Positions 15,672-24,695 of a stretch of 64,000 bases of DNA are shown one piece after another. Every line of letters starts with the position of its first letter. Within the stretch, counting starts at the first letter, position 1. This stretch comes from G001797105 sp964528155 (lineage in GTDB: Bacteria; Chloroflexota; Anaerolineae; Anaerolineales; E44-bin32), in assembly GCA_964528155.1 (NCBI GenBank), contig CAZGRL010000006.1:30597-94596 (forward strand), read 5' to 3'. The translations under genes were made by a program, and so were the position numbers. The notes under the pieces are model-generated. The model saw nothing but the letters and a program-made list of their open reading frames with translations. It had not been told where the DNA came from and ran no database searches.

Positions 15672-17333
15672 TCAACGCCAGATCTGGTTTTCATCATTGC
15701 GGCAAGAACACGCCTCTAGCGTGACACCGTCCCTACTCAGCGTTCCGTCGTATTCATACTCGAGGCCGGCCGACACCCATCCGTCCAGAATGAACGGCAG
15801 ATCGGCATCCGCCGGAATCCACTCGCCATTATACTTTCGCACCAGGTGGACGTGCGTTCCGTTGGCGACGCCTCCCTCGCAGGACGGATGGCCGATCCGG
15901 TCTCCGGCTTTGACCTCATCCCCAACTTGAACGCGGCCCCTATCCTCGACGTGCATGTACAAGACGACCCACCCAGTCTGCTCGAACCCATCACTATCAA
16001 GATCTTCGATAACCTCACCATTGTCCGAGCGCAAGATCCTTCCATCGGCGACGGCGACGATCCATTCATTGGACAACATGCAACCGAGGGCGTTGCCGGG
16101 AGGGGCGAAATCAAGGGCGGCCCAGGCCGATCCCTCACCCCACGCGCCGTGCGGCCCCCCGGTGAACGACCAGACCTTGCCAGGCTCGAACGGGAGCTGC
16201 ATCGTCGGCTGCTCGATGTTCGGCGGGACGAGGGGCTCGACCGCCCTGTCGAATGGGTTGCCGAAAAGTTCCACATACGTCTGGAAGAAACCATCTTCCC
16301 CGACCATCCATCGCCAGTCACCTTCGTTCTCCAGCGAGGCGAACAGATTCTGGACGGCAGCCGTGCCGGCGTTGATCCCGGAGCCTGGAAGGATCGTCGT
16401 CCCGTCTGATAGGATGTAGGGGCCGGCCCAACCCGCCCGCCAGCGATAGAAACCGGCGTTGAGTTGGTCGGCTGCCCACGAGAGCTGGGTGAACAAACCC
16501 TCGTACCCCGGACTATAGAAGCCCATCGGGTAAGTCTGCGTTGCCACAGGCGCTTCAGCCTGGCTGAGCCAACCGCTCTGGACCTCGAGCACGGCAAGCA
16601 GGAGGCGCGGGTCGACAGAGTACCGTTGGGAGACGAGCTGGACGAGCTCCGCGCCGCTCCGATCTTGACCCTCGACTTCCTCCACGTAGGTGCTAAGTGC
16701 CCCGCCGCCGTCAACCACGAATCCATTCAGATCGAACTGCACGCTCGACGGGCCGTAGACCAACTCCGAATCCGGGAGGATCTTGAAGCTCGGTCCAGGC
16801 TCGCGCGGAATGGGTGCCGGGATGAGCAGGACCTGGCCAACCGACAGAAGATTCGGGTTGAGCAAGCCGTTGGCGGCGACGATTTGACTTGCACCGACAC
16901 CGTAGCGCAGGGCGATCCCTCCGAGCGAATCGCCATAGCGAACGACGTATGTCTCGGATGCTTCTCGGGTGGCCGGAGGCTCACGGACAGGGTCCGCCGT
17001 GGGAGAGGCATAAGGCTGATCCGGGGAGCGCGTGGGTGGCAGAAGATCGAGGATCGAATCCGGGGTAGGAGTAACCGGAGGTGAGACGCTGATGTCGACC
17101 TGGCCCTGAGACTGGCCAACCCACGGCTCGATCACTTGCCGGGACGGCATCTGGGAACTCGCGGGGCCGCACGCGAAGCACGCCACGAGCAGGCCGACGA
17201 GGCCCCCGATCGGACGGACCCAAGGGGATAGACCAGATATCCTCCGGGCGCCTCGGAGGGAGAAGGCCAACCCGCTGGGAACCCACCCATGCTTCTCGTT
17301 CGGTGCGTTGCCTGTTGACGAGACTCTTGACAT
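15672..17333 (-). CDS. LysM and M23 peptidase, membrane-anchored (paralogue 3, first of operon)
   Basis: The paralogue has a hydrophobic anchor (PIGGLVGLLVACFACGP, possible lipobox), a Pro/Thr-rich linker, LysM (YVVRYGDSLGGIALRYG), the shared middle domain (PRLLLAVLEVQSGWLSQ) and an M23 domain (WAALDFAPP, GTHVHLVRKYNGEW). The cysteines GCMLS, HPSCEGG, ACSC are conserved. The start is uncertain. ATG 17333 leaves about 40 residues before the anchor, while in-frame ATG 17387, ATG 17399 and GTG 17462 would add 18-43 more; none has a clear ribosome-binding site. Confidence 0.78.
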   Translation of the reverse strand: MSRVSSTGNAPNEKHGWVPSGLAFSLRGARRISGLSPWVRPIGGLVGLLVACFACGPASSQMPSRQVIEPWVGQSQGQVDISVSPPVTPTPDSILDLLPPTRSPDQPYASPTADPVREPPATREASETYVVRYGDSLGGIALRYGVGASQIVAANGLLNPNLLSVGQVLLIPAPIPREPGPSFKILPDSELVYGPSSVQFDLNGFVVDGGGALSTYVEEVEGQDRSGAELVQLVSQRYSVDPRLLLAVLEVQSGWLSQAEAPVATQTYPMGFYSPGYEGLFTQLSWAADQLNAGFYRWRAGWAGPYILSDGTTILPGSGINAGTAAVQNLFASLENEGDWRWMVGEDGFFQTYVELFGNPFDRAVEPLVPPNIEQPTMQLPFEPGKVWSFTGGPHGAWGEGSAWAALDFAPPGNALGCMLSNEWIVAVADGRILRSDNGEVIEDLDSDGFEQTGWVVLYMHVEDRGRVQVGDEVKAGDRIGHPSCEGGVANGTHVHLVRKYNGEWIPADADLPFILDGWVSAGLEYEYDGTLSRDGVTLEACSCRNDENQIWR

Positions 17334-17670
17334 AAGGCTATCGACGGCCGATTTCGGGGTGCGTTTGAGTGCATGATCCAGTCTCATCGGCTCAGTCATC
17401 CGCGCCCGTTTCGCCATTTGGGCCGGAAGGGCCCCGTCCCGCTGCAGTCCCCAATCATACACCTACAGGCAAACGCGAGGCCCTATGCCCGCCCGCGTGT
17501 CCGACCCGGCCTGGGCTCAGCCTGAGTCTCCCCGGGCGGCGAATTCGGGAGCATGAAGTGGGTTCAAGAAGTGTGCCAGGCGCCGGAGGGGCAAGGATCG
17601 AGGGCTTGAAAATCAAGCGGACACAAGGGAGAGAGCTTCGGTGGCAGGCGGAGAGTTGTGCAGGGCGAGC
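17334..17670. other. Gene-poor interval upstream of the LysM/M23 operon
   Basis: About 335 bases between the GNAT stop and the chosen start of the first LysM/M23 gene. Part may be coding if the longer starts (17387-17462) are used. I see no tRNA, strong hairpin or consensus promoter here; a promoter for the lipoprotein operon must lie within or upstream. Confidence 0.4.
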
Positions 17671-18165
17671 CTACTCCAACAGGACCTTCTCCAGCAACCA
17701 CGATGGCTCGACCACATGCTGCATCTTCCCACGGTCATCGACGAATGACCACTCACCGCCTTCTTCGGCGAAGAGGGAGTACCCCAACCGCTCATACATT
17801 TGACGGGCGCGAGGATTGTCCCTGGCGACGGCGATCATCGTTCGTCTGAACCCGAGCCTGGCAAGGGCCGATTCGGCCTCGATGATCAGACGCGTCCCAA
17901 TCCCACGGTTGCGCCATTCGGGTCGAACGCGGAAAGCGTAGAGATAGCCAGTGCCGGCCGAATCGGCTCGATTGAGCTGGACAATGATCTGGCCGATGAT
18001 CCGGCCGGCGACTTCAGCAACCAGCACGAAACGTCTGCCGGCCTTGGTTTCGTCCATCGCCATCCTGTACAGCCGGCGGTAGCGACGGTATTCACCCTCC
18101 CACTCCATCCCCGGAAGATCACGCTCGGTTCCGTTTCGGATGACGACATCAACGGTTTCAACCAC
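17671..18165 (-). CDS. GNAT family N-acetyltransferase
   Basis: The 164-residue protein is a single GNAT domain. It has the acetyl-CoA-binding motif A region VRPEWRNRGIGTRLI and the motif B segment NPRARQMYERLGY. The substrate cannot be told from sequence. A GTG start at 18165 overlaps the 3' end of the tRNA nucleotidyltransferase gene by 8 bases, implying co-transcription with it. Confidence 0.88.
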   Translation of the reverse strand: MVETVDVVIRNGTERDLPGMEWEGEYRRYRRLYRMAMDETKAGRRFVLVAEVAGRIIGQIIVQLNRADSAGTGYLYAFRVRPEWRNRGIGTRLIIEAESALARLGFRRTMIAVARDNPRARQMYERLGYSLFAEEGGEWSFVDDRGKMQHVVEPSWLLEKVLLE

Positions 18166-20788
18166 CGGATTCGGTCTCTTCCATCAATTGGCGCAAGAGC
18201 TCCTGCTCGTCGCCATCACTCTGGATTTCACCATCCAGCCGGGCGTCGCGAAGCCTCCCGAGAATGTCGCCGTAGACCGGTCCGGGCGCCAATCCCAACT
18301 CGCGCAGGACCAGGCCGTCGACAGCCGGCGAGATCCAACGCCACTCAGAGAGGTAGGTCGCCAGACGGCTTTGGACCTCCGTGCGGTCCTTGGCCGCCAG
18401 CCAGGCTGCCACGATCGCCATCTCGTGCATCTTGTCCAGCATACCCGAGATCAGGCTGGGAGCCTCCCGGCCGGTCCAATCCCCCGCACGCCGCGCGACG
18501 CTGTTCGCCTCGAGAACGACATCGCGCCGGCCGGCGGGGAAATGCAGCCGGTTGAGAACCTCGCCTGCATCCTCGGCGGTGAGTCGAATGAGCAAGAGCG
18601 CATATCGTAGGAGGTCTCGATCCGGACGGCCATGCAGCCTCCAGCCCTCCGGCGCCTCAAGAACCGACGCCGCGTGAAATCGATCCGCCAGCCACTCGTC
18701 CCAGGCCACGGATTCGTGAATTGCCTTCAGAAGGCCGAGTTCTTGCAGGCGGGCCATGGTGGCCGTGCTTCTCGGCTCGCTGAAGATGAGGTCGAGTTCG
18801 TTACGGATGCGCTCACCACTGACGCGATCCAGAAGCGGTAGGGCTTGATGCATGAGTTCCAGCGTGCGTTCTTCGATCGCAAACCCGAGCCTCTGCTCCA
18901 GACGGACGGCGCGCAGCATCCTGGTGGGATCATCGACAAAACTGAGAGAATGAAGCACGCGGATCTTGCGCTCATGCAGGTCACGTCCCCCGCCCCAATG
19001 ATCGATCAACTGACCGTAGTGATGTCCATCGAGACGCAACGCCATCGTGTTGATCGTGAAATCCCGTCTGTGCAGATCGAGCTTGATACTGCCCGGCTCC
19101 ACGGATGGGAGGGCCGTAGGATGCGCGTAGAACTCCGTGCGGGCTGAAACGAAATCCAGCGTAGCGGGAACGTCCGTCGATACCGATCCGTTGACCTGGA
19201 GCGCCTCGATGAGTCGCGGCTCACTCGGGTCCAGCCGCCATTTCGCCGTTTTGAAGCGGCTGTGACTGCTCACCCTGCCGCCGTAACGATCCACCAGAAG
19301 ACGGGCAAGACCAATGGCGTTGCCCTCGACGACCAAATCAAAGTCTGTACCCGGGGCGCCCAGGATCAGGTCCCGGACGAACCCCCCGACGATATAGAGC
19401 GCGTCTTTGTGCTCTTCCGCGGCTGTGGCGACCAGGCGCAGCAGACGCAGACGGGAAGGCGACAGGGCTTGCTCCAGCTTGTCCGCCAGCCTTCCGCCGT
19501 CCGCTCTCGTCCGCTCTGATCCGAGAGTCTTGATCAGATCCGTGCGGGTGACGATCCCGATGATCAGCCCCGTCGCCGGGTCCACGACGGGGACCTGGCC
19601 CCAGTCGAATTGGATCATCATCCGCTGAAGATGCTGGATGGAATCGTCCGGGCTGACGACCAGGCTGCCGGCGTCCATGATGGTGCCGACGTGTTCGTCG
19701 CTCATCCCGTGTGCGATCGCCCGATCGACCGCCCGGCGCGTCAGCAGTCCCACTACTTGGCCCCCATCCACGACCGGATATCCCTCATGTCCGAAGCGCT
19801 GCATACGCTGGAGCGCCTCCGAGATCGGCACATCTCGAGTGAGCAATTGCGGGTCGCGCGACATGATCTCTTCGACGGTCGTTGCCGGCCGGACGATGGA
19901 GGGCAAGAGCGCCAGGAGTTCGTCTCGGACGGCTTGTCCGGAGCGACCGCGGATAAGTGCCGCGGCGGCGCGCCCATGTCCACCGCCGCCGAAGTGCTCG
20001 GCCACCCGGGCGACATCCAGCGCATCCGTCGTCGATCGAGCAACCAACTGAACTCTTCCGTCCAGATCAACCAGGACGAACAGCCCCTCTGGATCAAAGA
20101 GATCCCGCAGTTTGTGAGCCAGGGTCGAAATCTCGTCGTCCATTCCCTCTGCAGCGGCACCGGCGACGATGATCGAGAGTCCTTCGACCTCGTGCACCTC
20201 AGACCCTTCCAGCAGTCGATCGTACAACCGACGTTGATCCGCCGAAAGCGGATGGTTCAGGAAGTCGGCGGCGACCGTCAGACTTGCTCCGCTTTCGAGG
20301 AGCCATGCGCAGGCGCGCACATCACGCGGCCCGGTGCCAGCATATGACAATGAACCGGTGTCCTCGTAGATACCGAGCAGCAGGAGCGTTGCCGCCACGC
20401 TATCGGGTTTCTGGCCGGCCTCCTGCAGGGCTTCAACCAGGATGGTCGTCGTTGCTCCAACGTCATCGACGGTCACCATCCATTCAGGATCGAGACCGGA
20501 CATCCGAGGGTGGTGATCGATCACATGCACCTTGAGACTGGGGGAGAGCCTCTTGAGAGAGGCGAGCGTTTGCGTGTCAACGAGCGTGATCTCATCGATC
20601 TCCTGGCGAGGTAGATCATCGAAATCGATGAACGGCAGATCGTCGCCATACAGAGTCAGGTAGGCGCGCACGTTCCGATTCACCCTGCGCGGAAGGACGA
20701 TCAAGGCCGACGGATTTCGCAGGAAAACCCCAAGAGCAGAGGCAACGGCGTCGAAGTCGGCCTGCTCGTGGGTGAGGATCAGGTGCAT
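18158..20788 (-). CDS. DHH-CBS-CBS-tRNA nucleotidyltransferase fusion (CCA/A-adding enzyme)
   Basis: This 876-residue multidomain protein adds all or part of the 3' CCA to tRNAs. Order: DHH phosphoesterase (LTHEQADFDAVASALG, VIDHHPRMSG), DHHA1 (FGGGGHGRAAAALI), two CBS domains (PQLLTRDVPISEALQRM; SLVVSPDDSIQHLQRM), then a class II nucleotidyltransferase head (YIVGGFVRDLILGAPGTDFDLVVEG) and the tRNA-binding neck/body. The architecture is known in several deep-branching phyla. ATG 20788 follows a GGAGTGAT ribosome-binding site; upstream in-frame residues lack similarity. The need for CCA addition agrees with the CCA-less tRNA-Leu at 47223. Confidence 0.93.
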   Translation of the reverse strand: MHLILTHEQADFDAVASALGVFLRNPSALIVLPRRVNRNVRAYLTLYGDDLPFIDFDDLPRQEIDEITLVDTQTLASLKRLSPSLKVHVIDHHPRMSGLDPEWMVTVDDVGATTTILVEALQEAGQKPDSVAATLLLLGIYEDTGSLSYAGTGPRDVRACAWLLESGASLTVAADFLNHPLSADQRRLYDRLLEGSEVHEVEGLSIIVAGAAAEGMDDEISTLAHKLRDLFDPEGLFVLVDLDGRVQLVARSTTDALDVARVAEHFGGGGHGRAAAALIRGRSGQAVRDELLALLPSIVRPATTVEEIMSRDPQLLTRDVPISEALQRMQRFGHEGYPVVDGGQVVGLLTRRAVDRAIAHGMSDEHVGTIMDAGSLVVSPDDSIQHLQRMMIQFDWGQVPVVDPATGLIIGIVTRTDLIKTLGSERTRADGGRLADKLEQALSPSRLRLLRLVATAAEEHKDALYIVGGFVRDLILGAPGTDFDLVVEGNAIGLARLLVDRYGGRVSSHSRFKTAKWRLDPSEPRLIEALQVNGSVSTDVPATLDFVSARTEFYAHPTALPSVEPGSIKLDLHRRDFTINTMALRLDGHHYGQLIDHWGGGRDLHERKIRVLHSLSFVDDPTRMLRAVRLEQRLGFAIEERTLELMHQALPLLDRVSGERIRNELDLIFSEPRSTATMARLQELGLLKAIHESVAWDEWLADRFHAASVLEAPEGWRLHGRPDRDLLRYALLLIRLTAEDAGEVLNRLHFPAGRRDVVLEANSVARRAGDWTGREAPSLISGMLDKMHEMAIVAAWLAAKDRTEVQSRLATYLSEWRWISPAVDGLVLRELGLAPGPVYGDILGRLRDARLDGEIQSDGDEQELLRQLMEETESGG

Positions 20789-20849
20789 ATCACTCCGTTC
20801 GAATGCCGAACATCTCCCGGTCACGCCGGATCGATGGCGGTCGAGGCGG

Positions 20850-20855
20850 ATTATA
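20850..20855 (-). promoter_or_regulatory. -10 element for the CCA-enzyme gene
   Basis: TATAATCCGCC on the minus strand, about 60 bases upstream of the ATG at 20788. No good -35 is visible at 17 bases. It matches the TATAATC pattern before several other genes in the window. Confidence 0.45.
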
Positions 20856-20986
20856 CATCGTGGGCCAGGCCGGGCGGCGCGGAAGCGCGGGCATGCCAAA
20901 TCCGGCGGCTCAGAATCACGCCTGGGGCCCCTGATCGCAGATCGACGTCAGAGGTAGGCAGTCCGAGCGATCTTCAGACAGATTGG

Positions 20987-22393
20987 CTACAACGGTGCGT
21001 GGAGGAGAGCGCCCCCAAAGGGCGGAAGTTTCACCTCGAGGATGCCGTCCTGCAACCCTACCTCCCGCTCCCTGACAGCTTCGACGAGCACAGGACCTAC
21101 TTCGAAACTGTGGTCAGCCGGGCGAAGACGGAAAATCTGTGTGGCTCTCGTTGTGTTGGCAACAACGATCACCGGCTTGTGGTCAATGACGCGGGCGAAT
21201 GCGCTTATCCCCGCCTGGTCGTCATCTCCAAGCAGGCGACATTCACCCCGGCTGAGCTGTGGCAGCCGACGTCGTAGACCGGCCAACTTCTGAACCAGGC
21301 CTCGCGTCTTCTTATCCCATTTGCTTTCATCCCAAGGGAACGCTGCTCTCGAGGCAGGGTCCTTGCCGCCTTCAAGCCCGATCTCATCCCCATAGTACAC
21401 GCACGGAGCACCAGGATAGGCAAACTGAATCAGCGTGACCAGCCGGGTTTTCGCTGCTGATCGCCCGAGGAGCGTCCGGATCCTCTCGGTATCATGCGTC
21501 CCGATCGGCACCAGATGGGCCAGGTTGTTCTCCATGGGGTAAGCGTTCAAGATCCCGGCCAGGCGGCCGGGGAATCCGGCGGCGGCCTCAGGGCTGCCGT
21601 TCATAAGGTCAAGCAGTGCCGCCCGAAACGGGTAATTCATCAGGCCATCGAAATGGCCCGGGCTGACCCAGCGCGGGTTTACGTCCCAGATTTCGCCGAC
21701 CAGATACGCCTCTGGATTGACATCCTTTACGACATATTCAAACTCTGCCCAGAAGGAATCATCGTCGATCTCATTCGGGACATCGAGGCGCCAACCATCG
21801 CAACCCTGTTCGATCCAGAATGCAGCGACACGCAGAAGATACTTCCTGACATCCGGATTATCCATATTGAACTTCGGCAGGCTCTTGAGGTTCCACCAAC
21901 CCAGGTAGTTCCGGGCCGTTCCATCGCCGTAGGCCTGGAGCGGGAATTTGCGTACGTGGAACCAGTCCAGATAGGGCGAGTGCTGCTCATTCTCCAGGAG
22001 ATCGTTGAAGGCGAAGAAACCGCGGCCGCAGTGGTTGAAGACACCGTCGAGGATCACGCGCATCCCCCGCCTGTGGGCGTCGGTGAGGAGCTGTTGGAAG
22101 TCACTCATGTCTCCCAGCTTCGAATCGATACGGAAATAGTCCGTTGTGTTGTAGCGGTGGTTCGAGGTCGCTTCGAAGATGGGATTCAAGTACAGAGCAT
22201 TGACGCCAAGATCTTGAATGTAATCGAGGTGCTGAATGATCCCTTGGATGTCACCACCCTGGAAACCCCATTTCGTCGGAGCTGAGCCCCACGACTGAAC
22301 ATTCACAGGATCGTTGGAAGGATTGCCGTTGGCGAATCGATCAGGGAAGATCTGATAGAAGACCGAGTCTTGAACCCACGCCGGTACTCCCAT
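20987..22393 (-). CDS. GH13 family alpha-glycosidase (neopullulanase/cyclomaltodextrinase-like)
   Basis: The 468-residue protein is a retaining alpha-amylase-family enzyme acting on alpha-glucans or maltodextrins. It begins directly with the catalytic barrel (VFYQIFPDRFANGNP) and has region I DGVFNHCG, region II GWRLDVPNE with nucleophile Asp204, region III VGEIWD with acid/base Glu234 and region IV GTHDTERI with Asp301. The N-terminal CBM34 domain of typical neopullulanases is absent and there is no signal peptide, so it should be cytoplasmic. ATG 22393 is chosen because of the AGGAAGGTG ribosome-binding site. Exact specificity cannot be read from sequence. Confidence 0.9.
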   Translation of the reverse strand: MGVPAWVQDSVFYQIFPDRFANGNPSNDPVNVQSWGSAPTKWGFQGGDIQGIIQHLDYIQDLGVNALYLNPIFEATSNHRYNTTDYFRIDSKLGDMSDFQQLLTDAHRRGMRVILDGVFNHCGRGFFAFNDLLENEQHSPYLDWFHVRKFPLQAYGDGTARNYLGWWNLKSLPKFNMDNPDVRKYLLRVAAFWIEQGCDGWRLDVPNEIDDDSFWAEFEYVVKDVNPEAYLVGEIWDVNPRWVSPGHFDGLMNYPFRAALLDLMNGSPEAAAGFPGRLAGILNAYPMENNLAHLVPIGTHDTERIRTLLGRSAAKTRLVTLIQFAYPGAPCVYYGDEIGLEGGKDPASRAAFPWDESKWDKKTRGLVQKLAGLRRRLPQLSRGECRLLGDDDQAGISAFARVIDHKPVIVVANTTRATQIFRLRPADHSFEVGPVLVEAVREREVGLQDGILEVKLPPFGGALLHAPL

Positions 22394-22546
22394 GTTCAAC
22401 ACCTTCCTGAGTGCAGAAGCCGCCAGGACCAAGAGTTCGAGGCCGCCTTGCCTCCCCTGACGGCAAGGGAACCGGCCGAGTCTACCACGCCGGATGGAAC
22501 GCGGAAGCATCATAGCCCAGCCTGGGGCCGTATCACACAGCACGGA

Positions 22547-22552
22547 TATAAT
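22547..22552 (+). promoter_or_regulatory. -10 TATAAT giving a probable leaderless lipM mRNA
   Basis: TATAAT ends 7 bases before the GTG start at 22560, so transcription should begin at or next to the start codon. No Shine-Dalgarno precedes the GTG. No clear -35. Confidence 0.55.
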
Positions 22553-22559
22553 CCCGTGT

Positions 22560-23387
22560 GTGTCTCAAGATGATTCCCGTTGGCGCTTGATTATCTCGCC
22601 CCCGGCCGAAGGCGTTGCCAATATGGCGACGGATGAGGCAATCCTCGAGTCAGTCGCGGCCGGAGCTGAGCGACCCACGCTGCGGTTGTACGCATGGGAG
22701 CCTGCGTGTCTATCGATCGGATACGCTCAGCCCGTGTCCGAGGCGGATGAGGCACGCCTGGCCGAGAAGGGGTGGTCCCTGGTTCGGCGGCCAACGGGTG
22801 GGCGGGCCATTCTTCACACCGACGAGCTAACCTACGCGGTCGTCGCTCCCGCCTCGAACCCTCACCTTGAAGGCGGTGTCCTGGCCAGCTACCAGCACCT
22901 GAGCCAGGGTCTGCTCATCGCCCTGCAACGTCTCGGGCTCGAGCCCGAGACGCGAGACGCCGAGCCCATCCCCGAGGAGCAACGCGCAGATCCGGTGTGC
23001 TTCGAGGTGCCCAGCGCCTATGAGATCACCGTCAGGGAGAAGAAGCTGATCGGCAGCGCCCAACTCCGCCGTCAGGGTGGCGTGCTCCAACATGGATCTC
23101 TGCCGCTCACGGGCGACATCGGCCGCATTTGCCTCGTGTTGCGCTTCCCGAACGAAATGGACCGTCAAGCGCGCATCGACCGACTACGCATGAGAGCATC
23201 TACTGTCGCAGATATGCTCGGCCGCAGTGTATCGTGGGAAGAGGCAGCCAGCGCGATTCGCGCCGGTTTCACCGAGGGGCTTGGGCTGGATTTCGATGAG
23301 GATTCTCTCAGCCTGGATGAGATCCGGCGGGCTGACCAGCTGGCCCGGGAGCGCTACGCCCGACCGGATTGGACCCGCCGAGTATGA
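22560..23387 (+). CDS. lipM: Octanoyltransferase LipM-type / lipoate-protein ligase family
   Basis: The 275-residue protein is a member of the biotin/lipoyl protein ligase (cofactor transferase) fold. It shows RRPTGGRAILHTDELTY and the thioester Cys147 in DPVCFEVPSAYE followed by KKLIGSAQLR, which is the LipM arrangement; LplA ligases lack this cysteine. LipM moves octanoyl from acyl carrier protein to lipoyl domains, such as that of the E2 gene at 62547. The GTG start is inferred from homology (SRWRLIISPP) and the TATAAT 7 bases upstream; an ATG 22 codons earlier lies upstream of that promoter. Confidence 0.82.
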   Translation: MSQDDSRWRLIISPPAEGVANMATDEAILESVAAGAERPTLRLYAWEPACLSIGYAQPVSEADEARLAEKGWSLVRRPTGGRAILHTDELTYAVVAPASNPHLEGGVLASYQHLSQGLLIALQRLGLEPETRDAEPIPEEQRADPVCFEVPSAYEITVREKKLIGSAQLRRQGGVLQHGSLPLTGDIGRICLVLRFPNEMDRQARIDRLRMRASTVADMLGRSVSWEEAASAIRAGFTEGLGLDFDEDSLSLDEIRRADQLARERYARPDWTRRV

Positions 23388-23421
23388 GCGGTTGACGGTT
23401 GCCTCATCCCGCAAGCCGAGG

Positions 23422-24135
23422 CTATCCTTCGTCGTCCAGTAGGGGGATCGGGCTTGGTGTGAGCTGCGGGGAGGAACTCGTTTCGGCCGGGACGAAGATC
23501 ACATCGTCGAACTCGAGCGTGCGCAGCAGACGATACAGGTAGTTCTCAGCATTGAGCCTGGCCTGATCGAGGATGCCATCCTCGAGTGCGGCCTGCCTGA
23601 TCTCGTCTTCGGCCGATCGGCGAACGGTCGCTTCGAGGTTGAGGTCGCCGTGGGTGAAGAGGCCGGTATCTCGATCGTAGACATAGGACTTGTCGTTGTC
23701 GAGTGTGGCCACGAAGATCTCAGCCTCGGGAAGGCGCAGGTACACCCGGCCCTGCTCATCGATCCACACATCCTCGGGCCCGATCTTCCCCAGATCGACT
23801 CCGGCGATCACCACTCCATGAGCGACGAAGAGCAGCCGGTCGCCGAACAGGAATTCGAGCGCCCCTTGGTTGACCTCTCCGGTGAGGATCTTCTCGACGC
23901 TGAACTGAATGGTCTCGAGACGCGCTAGAGCACGGACTTCGCGCACGATCGTGACCGGATCGGGGCGAACGGTAGGTGTTGGATGCAGCAGCTCAGAAAC
24001 CTGCGTTCCGACCGCCGCGGACATCCCGGCAATCGGCTCGGTTGAGCGTCTGACAGATTGGGTCACGGCAAAGGCCGCTAGCCCGAAGACAGCCAGCAGG
24101 CCTACCACCAGAACCCAGCCCATTCCTTTGGACAT
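23422..24135 (-). CDS. DUF4230 family membrane-anchored protein
   Basis: The 237-residue protein has one N-terminal membrane helix (GWVLVVGLLAVFGLAAFAV) and an extracytoplasmic domain with the DUF4230 pattern: RLETIQFSVEKILTGE, LLFVAHGVVIAGVDL, and VYLRLPEAEIFVATLDNDKSYVYDRDTGLF. The C-terminus is a Ser/Pro-rich tail. Function is unknown. The ATG is 6 bases from a minus-strand TATAAT, so the mRNA is probably leaderless. It converges on lipM. Confidence 0.8.
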   Translation of the reverse strand: MSKGMGWVLVVGLLAVFGLAAFAVTQSVRRSTEPIAGMSAAVGTQVSELLHPTPTVRPDPVTIVREVRALARLETIQFSVEKILTGEVNQGALEFLFGDRLLFVAHGVVIAGVDLGKIGPEDVWIDEQGRVYLRLPEAEIFVATLDNDKSYVYDRDTGLFTHGDLNLEATVRRSAEDEIRQAALEDGILDQARLNAENYLYRLLRTLEFDDVIFVPAETSSSPQLTPSPIPLLDDEG

Positions 24136-24141
24136 GCTGCG

Positions 24142-24147
24142 ATTATA
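24142..24147 (-). promoter_or_regulatory. Extended -10 (TGCTATAAT) for the DUF4230 gene
   Basis: Minus-strand TGCTATAATC. The hexamer ends 6 bases before ATG 24135, predicting a transcript that starts on the A of the start codon. Confidence 0.6.
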
Positions 24148-24232
24148 GCAGGGGGCGAGGCCTGGGGGAATTCATTCGTCCGGCGCTCTCCTTCGGCTTG
24201 CCCGACATCTGTAGAGTGACTAGACTCGAGGT

Positions 24233-24517
24233 ATGCACGTGGCTACGCTGACCATAGAGCTCCATTTACCGGATTGCTCGTCGCTGAAGCAGAAGCGCAG
24301 CCGCCTCAAGCCGCTCCTGGCCCAGCTTCACCGCGCCTTCAACGTCTCGGCCGCCGAAATCGGAGACAATGACCGCCATCGATCGGCGATCATCGCCGTC
24401 GTGGTCGTGAGCAACGACGCCCGTCATGCACAGCGGCTGCTTTCGGGCGTGCCAGCGTGGATCGAAAGCCGTCGTCCCGACATCCAGGTCGTGGATCACC
24501 AGTTGGCGCTGCTCTGA
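24233..24517 (+). CDS. DUF503 (YlxP-like) small protein
   Basis: The 94-residue protein has the DUF503 pattern: MHVATLTIELHLPDCSSLKQKRSRLKPLLAQL, FNVSAAEIGDNDRHRSAIIAVVVVSND, and IESRRPDIQVVDHQ. In Bacillus the homologue ylxP lies between infB and rbfA; here it is detached from that operon by about 15 kb. The biochemical role is unknown, though the genomic link suggests ribosome or translation work. Confidence 0.85.
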   Translation: MHVATLTIELHLPDCSSLKQKRSRLKPLLAQLHRAFNVSAAEIGDNDRHRSAIIAVVVVSNDARHAQRLLSGVPAWIESRRPDIQVVDHQLALL

Positions 24518-24619
24518 GTCCGCCGTGTTGCTCTAGCCGAAGAACAGATGTGTGTGTTGTGCCGGGAACCCGCACGGCTGTCTGTCGCCAGTGTGCGCTG
24601 ACATCAGCCTGAATCCAAA

Positions 24620-24641
24620 CCACGCAACCGAAGCTGCGTGG
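24620..24641. terminator. Possible terminator hairpin between convergent genes
   Basis: CCACGCA (24620-24626) and TGCGTGG (24635-24641) can pair around an 8-base loop in the 178-base gap between the DUF503 gene and the convergent receiver gene. No U run follows, so the call is weak. Confidence 0.3.
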
Positions 24642-24695
24642 ATTGGAGAGTGGAAAACGCGGTTGCCAGCCAGCGTTCTCAACAAGATTTGGGGG

